NCBI RefSeq assembly: GCF_000620785.1
Contig: NZ_JIAI01000007.1
Location: forward strand, 62,001-126,000
Origin: Actinospineispora acaciae DSM 45401
GTDB taxonomy: Bacteria > Actinomycetota > Actinomycetes > Mycobacteriales > Pseudonocardiaceae
DNA length: 64,000 nt
Reading direction: 5' to 3'
The notes under the pieces were generated by a model. The model was not told the origin of the DNA and did no database searches. It was given only the letters and a program-made list of their open reading frames with translations. Shown here piece after piece: positions 60,981 to 64,000 of the stretch; the stretch's first letter is position 1; each line of letters opens with the position of its first letter. A program made the position numbers and the translations under genes.

Positions 60981-61004
60981 ATACAGTATTTATGTATCCT
61001 GTAT
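60981..61004. promoter_or_regulatory. Operator-like inverted repeat upstream of GGT-like gene
   Basis: ATACAG (60981-60986) and CTGTAT (60999-61004) with a 12-nt AT-rich spacer stand out from the GC-rich surroundings, 51 bp before the start at 61055. The layout suits a GntR- or MerR-type site overlapping a promoter (TATGTATCC/TGTATACC). Confidence 0.45.
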
Positions 61005-61054
61005 ACCTTGCTGGTGGCCTCCGGCTCGCCGCCGGCGGACGGAGGGCCACCGGC

Positions 61055-62965
61055 ATGGGCTCGTCATCGGTCTCGTCCCGTCGCACGGTGCTCAAGGCCG
61101 GCGGGACGGCAGCGGCGCTCGCGGCGGCCGCGGCGTGCGCCCCGTCGGCACCCGCCCCGTCGGCACCCGCCCCGGCGGCTCCCCCGACGACGCCCCCGGG
61201 ACCGAAGCGGCCGGCGACCGTCAGCGCGAACCCGTTCGGCGCACCGACCGGCCCGGACGGGGATCCCGGGGCAGCGGTCTCGGCGGTGCGCGGTTCCCGC
61301 GTCTCGGGCTGGCGGGAGCAGACCCGCTCGGAGGTCCTGGCCCGCAACGGGGTGGTCGCGACAAGCCATCCGATCGCCGCGCAGATCGGGCTGCGCGTGT
61401 TGCAGGAGGGCGGGAACTCGGCGGATGCCGCCATCGCCACGGCCGCGGTGCTCGGGCTGGTCGAACCCGCGAGCGCGGGAATCGGCGGCGACTCGTTCGC
61501 CCTGCACTACTCGGCGGCCGATCGACGGCTGTACGGCCTGAACTCCAGCGGTTGGGCGCCGAGCGCGTGGACGCCCGCGTACTTCCAGGGCCGTGGCCAC
61601 CCCGCCGCCGGCGACATGCCCTACACCGGCATCGACTCCGCCACCGTTCCCGGCGCGGTCGACGGCTGGGACCAGATGCTCAGACGCTTCGGCAGCCGCC
61701 GGTTCGACACCGTGCTGGCGCCCGCCGCCCAGCTCGCCGAGGAAGGCTTCGGCCTCACCGAACGGATTCACAACGACTGGGCCGGCGGCGCCGCGCTGCT
61801 GGCCAAGGACCCGGACTCGGCACGCACGTTCCTGGTCGAGGGCAAGGCGCCCGCCCAGTACTCCCTGGTGCGCAACCCCGACCTGGCCAAGGCGTACCGC
61901 GCCCTCCAGCAAGGTGGGCGCGACGCCTTCTACCGGGGCGAGATCGCTGCGGCCATCGTGGACAAGAGCCAGCGCCTCGGCGGGTCGCTGCGGGCCGAGG
62001 ACCTCGCCGACTTCCAGGCCGAATGGGTCGACCCCATTCACGTCAACTACCAGGGCTACGACGTCCACCAGCTGCCGCCGAACACCCAGGGCTTCGCCAC
62101 CCTGGTCATGCTGGGCATCATCGAACAGCTCGGCCCGGTCCTCGGCTACGACCTGGCCGGGCTGGGGCCGCGATCGCCCCAGTTCTGGCATCTTCTGATC
62201 GAGGCGAAGAAGCTCGCCTACTCCGACCTCTACCGCTATGTCGCCGACCCGCGCTTCGTGCCCGTGCCGTTGGACATGCTGCTGTCCGAACAGCACGCCG
62301 CCGACCTGTGCGGCAAGATCGACCCGAACCGCGCGACGCCCCCGGGCACCCACGGCGCATCCACCCACGGGACCGTCTACCTCACCACGGCGGACCGGTG
62401 GGGAAACATGACCTCGTTCATCTACAGCATCTACGACACCTTCGGCTCGGGCGTCACCGTGCCCGGCTTCGGTTTCCCGCTGCACAACCGGGGGGCGCTG
62501 TTCTCGCTCGATCCGGCCTCGCCGAACATCGTCGCCCCGCGCAAACGCCCGTTCCACACCCTGATCCCGGCCTTCGTCACCAAGGACGGCCGCCCGGTGC
62601 TCTCCTTCGGCAACATGGGCGGCAACGTCCAGGCGCAGGCACAGGCCCTCGAACTGGTCGAGATGATCAACCTGGGGATGAACCCGCAGGCCGCCGGCGA
62701 CGCCGCACGGTTCAACCACCACCAGTCCAAGGACACCGTCGGGCTCGAACCCGCCCTGCACGAGCTGGTCGGCGGCCCGCTGACCGCGATGGGCCACAAG
62801 CTCCAGGACCCCCGCAACGTCAGCGCCGGCGGCTACCAGGCCATCCACTTCACCCCCACCCGGCCCGGCGACTGGCCGGCCCAGGAAACGCCGGGCGGGC
62901 CGGTCAACGGCATCTACCGGGCGGCCTCGGACCACCGCAAGGACGGCGCGGCGGTCGGCTGGTAG
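61055..62965 (+). CDS. Gamma-glutamyltransferase-family lipoprotein (Tat-exported)
   Basis: 636 residues from ATG 61055, with GGAGGG upstream. A twin-arginine signal (SSRRTVLKAGGTAAAL) runs into a lipobox (AAAACAPS), so it is exported folded and lipid-anchored, followed by a Pro/Ala-rich linker. The Ntn-hydrolase core of GGT follows: GGNSADAAIATAAVLGLVEP and SAGIGGDSF, then autocleavage at the Thr of STHGTVYL (about residue 440), and the small-subunit NMTSFIYS. It would hydrolyse gamma-glutamyl bonds or related amides outside the cell. The TVYLTT segment deviates slightly from the usual THxSVxD pattern, so substrate preference may differ. Confidence 0.87.
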   Translation: MGSSSVSSRRTVLKAGGTAAALAAAAACAPSAPAPSAPAPAAPPTTPPGPKRPATVSANPFGAPTGPDGDPGAAVSAVRGSRVSGWREQTRSEVLARNGVVATSHPIAAQIGLRVLQEGGNSADAAIATAAVLGLVEPASAGIGGDSFALHYSAADRRLYGLNSSGWAPSAWTPAYFQGRGHPAAGDMPYTGIDSATVPGAVDGWDQMLRRFGSRRFDTVLAPAAQLAEEGFGLTERIHNDWAGGAALLAKDPDSARTFLVEGKAPAQYSLVRNPDLAKAYRALQQGGRDAFYRGEIAAAIVDKSQRLGGSLRAEDLADFQAEWVDPIHVNYQGYDVHQLPPNTQGFATLVMLGIIEQLGPVLGYDLAGLGPRSPQFWHLLIEAKKLAYSDLYRYVADPRFVPVPLDMLLSEQHAADLCGKIDPNRATPPGTHGASTHGTVYLTTADRWGNMTSFIYSIYDTFGSGVTVPGFGFPLHNRGALFSLDPASPNIVAPRKRPFHTLIPAFVTKDGRPVLSFGNMGGNVQAQAQALELVEMINLGMNPQAAGDAARFNHHQSKDTVGLEPALHELVGGPLTAMGHKLQDPRNVSAGGYQAIHFTPTRPGDWPAQETPGGPVNGIYRAASDHRKDGAAVGW

Positions 62966-63120
62966 TCCGCACTCGTAGATTGGTATCGCCCATAACCCGG
63001 GTTCCGCCGCGATCCGGCCGCCGCACAGCCTGCCGTGTGCGCGCATTCCGGTGGGAACCATGGCATCGATCTCCGCGCAACCACGACACCGGCCCCGTGG
63101 TGTCGCTCATCCGCACATCC

Positions 63121-63330
63121 GCGCCGTTGGCGCACGCCTGGCCGCTCGGCGTCGCCGGCCGTCTGGAGGAGAGCAACGCGCGGGACGCGAAGAGCGACAT
63201 CAGGACGGTGACCAGGGCGAAGACCATCACCGGGAGGATGGATCCGAATGTGGTCGGCCGACGAACGGGGTGCTGCCGCCCAGCAGCATTCCGGCCAGGC
63301 CGTAGGCCAGTACTGGTCAAAGAGGTCCAG
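63121..63330 (-). pseudogene. MFS transporter C-terminal fragment, frameshifted
   Basis: On the minus strand VLAYGLAGMLLGGSTPFVG is followed, in another frame, by FGSILPVMVFALVTVLMSLF, the last two helices of an MHS/MFS carrier. A frameshift near 63250 separates them. No upstream part of the gene is present. Clear remnant, but the parent family is only an inference from helix pattern. Confidence 0.5.
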
Positions 63331-63531
63331 ACCAGTCTACGCCGCAGGCTTCTGAGCTGGCGTTTTCGGCTCGGGTGCCGGTGGAGATGCGGCAGCGCGC
63401 ACGAGGCGGTGTCTCGTGGTGTCGTTGAACCCCACCCGCCCGCGGTCACGGCCACACGGTCGGGGATCGACCAACTCTCGTAGGGCACGCCGGCTCGTCG
63501 ATGAGCGCGGTCGCCGCCGGGTCATCGGCGG

Positions 63532-63663
63532 CCTGAGCCACTGGTCGCCGCCGCACTGCACGGCGCGACCGGGTCGTACTGGCCCATCGCGCTCTGTGTC
63601 GTGGTGATCAGCGCCCTCGGCCAGGCCGGCTTCACCGAGCGCGGCACGGCGTCGACCGAACCT
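63532..63663 (+). pseudogene. MHS transporter C-terminal fragment
   Basis: The frame PEPLVAAALHGATGSYWPIALCVVVISALG resembles the final helix pair of MHS-family symporters (AATGSWWPIALY in relatives). It lacks any N-terminal part and lies about 190 bp before an intact MHS gene. It may be the remains of an earlier copy. Confidence 0.5.
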
Positions 63664-63852
63664 CGGCCGAGGAACGCCGAGGGTGCTGACCGCGTTCCGG
63701 CTACCGGACCGGGCTCCTTGACCCCCCTCGCCGGGCCGGTCACGGTACGCCCACCTGCTCGACACCGGGTGGACGCGCCCGCCCGGTGTCGGCGTCCGCG
63801 CTGGCGGCGACCCGCGGGCCGGCCTGCCCGGACCGCGCTTTGCGGAGGAACC

Positions 63853-64000
63853 ATGACCACCACGCACCCGCGGCACACCCCCGTCAAGGCCCTGCTGGCC
63901 AGCTGGCTCGGCACGGTCATCGAGTTCTACGACTTCTTCATCTACGGACTGGCGTCGTCGCTGATCTTCGCCCGGCTCTTCTTCCCCGACTTCGACCCGC
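63853..64000 (+). CDS. MFS transporter, MHS family (5' part; continues past window)
   Basis: Starts at ATG 63853, preceded by GGAGGAACC; 49 residues are visible. ALLASWLGTVIEFYDFFIYGLASSLIFARLFFPDFDP is the first-helix region of an MHS-family proton symporter and strongly resembles that of the carrier at 43132-44481 (IEWYDFVIY, LFFPEFDP). The gene runs off the right end. Its context next to a GGT-like lipoprotein hints at import of an organic acid or amino acid derivative. Confidence 0.85.
   Translation, partial: MTTTHPRHTPVKALLASWLGTVIEFYDFFIYGLASSLIFARLFFPDFDP

Larger units (their letters stand above)
62966..63852. other. Region of decayed transporter fragments
   Basis: 887 bp without an intact gene. 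It contains two transporter-like fragments on opposite strands (63121-63330 and 63532-63663, listed separately) and an ACTGGTC/GACCAGT inverted repeat (63312-63318/63330-63336). Several apparent frames here are broken by stops. Consistent with gene decay next to an intact MHS transporter. Confidence 0.55.

Noticed and set aside
1-64000. tRNA, rRNA, CRISPR or complete insertion sequence
   Set aside because: Scanning by eye found no clover-leaf with CCA end, no rRNA-like stretch, no regularly spaced repeats and no transposase-like protein. Subtle or degenerate copies cannot be excluded without a covariance-model search.

Overview
This window is high-GC (roughly 70% or more over most of its length) and gene-dense. 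Frequent GTG/TTG starts, 4-base stop/start overlaps, Tat and lipoprotein export signals, PF04672-type methyltransferases, DUF5753 regulators and many MHS-type transporters all point to a filamentous actinomycete, most likely Pseudonocardiaceae or a relative. I see no rRNA, tRNA or CRISPR array. The content is accessory: catabolic islands, regulators and conflict or defence modules.

Layout. (1) 1-1799: a two-gene operon on the minus strand, a NUC-family endonuclease followed by a trypsin-like protease that runs off the window. (2) 1872-2879: a low-GC DUF5753 regulator remnant between imperfect 19-bp direct repeats. (3) 2792-9177: a LacI regulator divergent from a five-gene catabolic operon (flavoprotein, zinc dehydrogenase, MHS transporter, SDR, TIM-barrel isomerase), with two identical operator-like sites between them. 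(4) 9268-15876: an Hsp70-like ATPase with a C-terminal membrane anchor, an anchored hypothetical protein and a DUF6529-like membrane protein, convergent with a 1345-residue trypsin-STAND-WD40 protein. (5) 15959-16382: a duplicated module (22-bp inverted repeat plus 19-bp palindrome) of unknown role, followed by a P450 and a gamma-resorcylate-decarboxylase-like amidohydrolase. (6) 18856-27417: an AraC regulator and a threonine-dehydratase-like enzyme, divergent from a permease, hydantoinase A and B subunits and a class III aminotransferase. (7) 27379-36529: a SerA-like dehydrogenase, secreted proteins and lipoproteins, an NmrA/XRE pair, a DHFR-family reductase, a LysR regulator and a short low-GC stretch of small secreted proteins. 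(8) 36712-46280: TetR/flavin monooxygenase, HD-SnoaL fusion/GlxA regulator, PPOX oxidoreductase/HxlR regulator, a serine hydrolase lipoprotein, and MHS transporter/GntR regulator plus racemase. (9) 46332-49348: small genes, a MarR remnant, a rhomboid and a PF04672 methyltransferase. (10) 49402-57344: the main item, a two-gene operon of a large uncharacterised protein and a 1545-residue DEAH helicase with several zinc clusters and a C-terminal DUF1998 domain. It has the architecture of a Druantia type III (DruH-DruE) anti-phage system and lies next to a truncated membrane-protein fragment. (11) 57647-64000: methyltransferases, a DUF5753 regulator, a Tat-exported gamma-glutamyltransferase-like lipoprotein, decayed transporter fragments and the start of a third MHS transporter.

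The metabolic theme is turnover of small nitrogenous or aromatic acids: hydantoinase, Asp/hydantoin racemase, gamma-glutamyltransferase, resorcylate-type decarboxylase and three MHS symporters. The conflict theme is protease-NUC, trypsin-STAND and the Druantia-like pair. At least five genes between 32 and 42 kb look leaderless, with a TANNNT box 6-7 nt before the start codon. Protein functions are family-level inferences from motifs; substrates are not determinable here.
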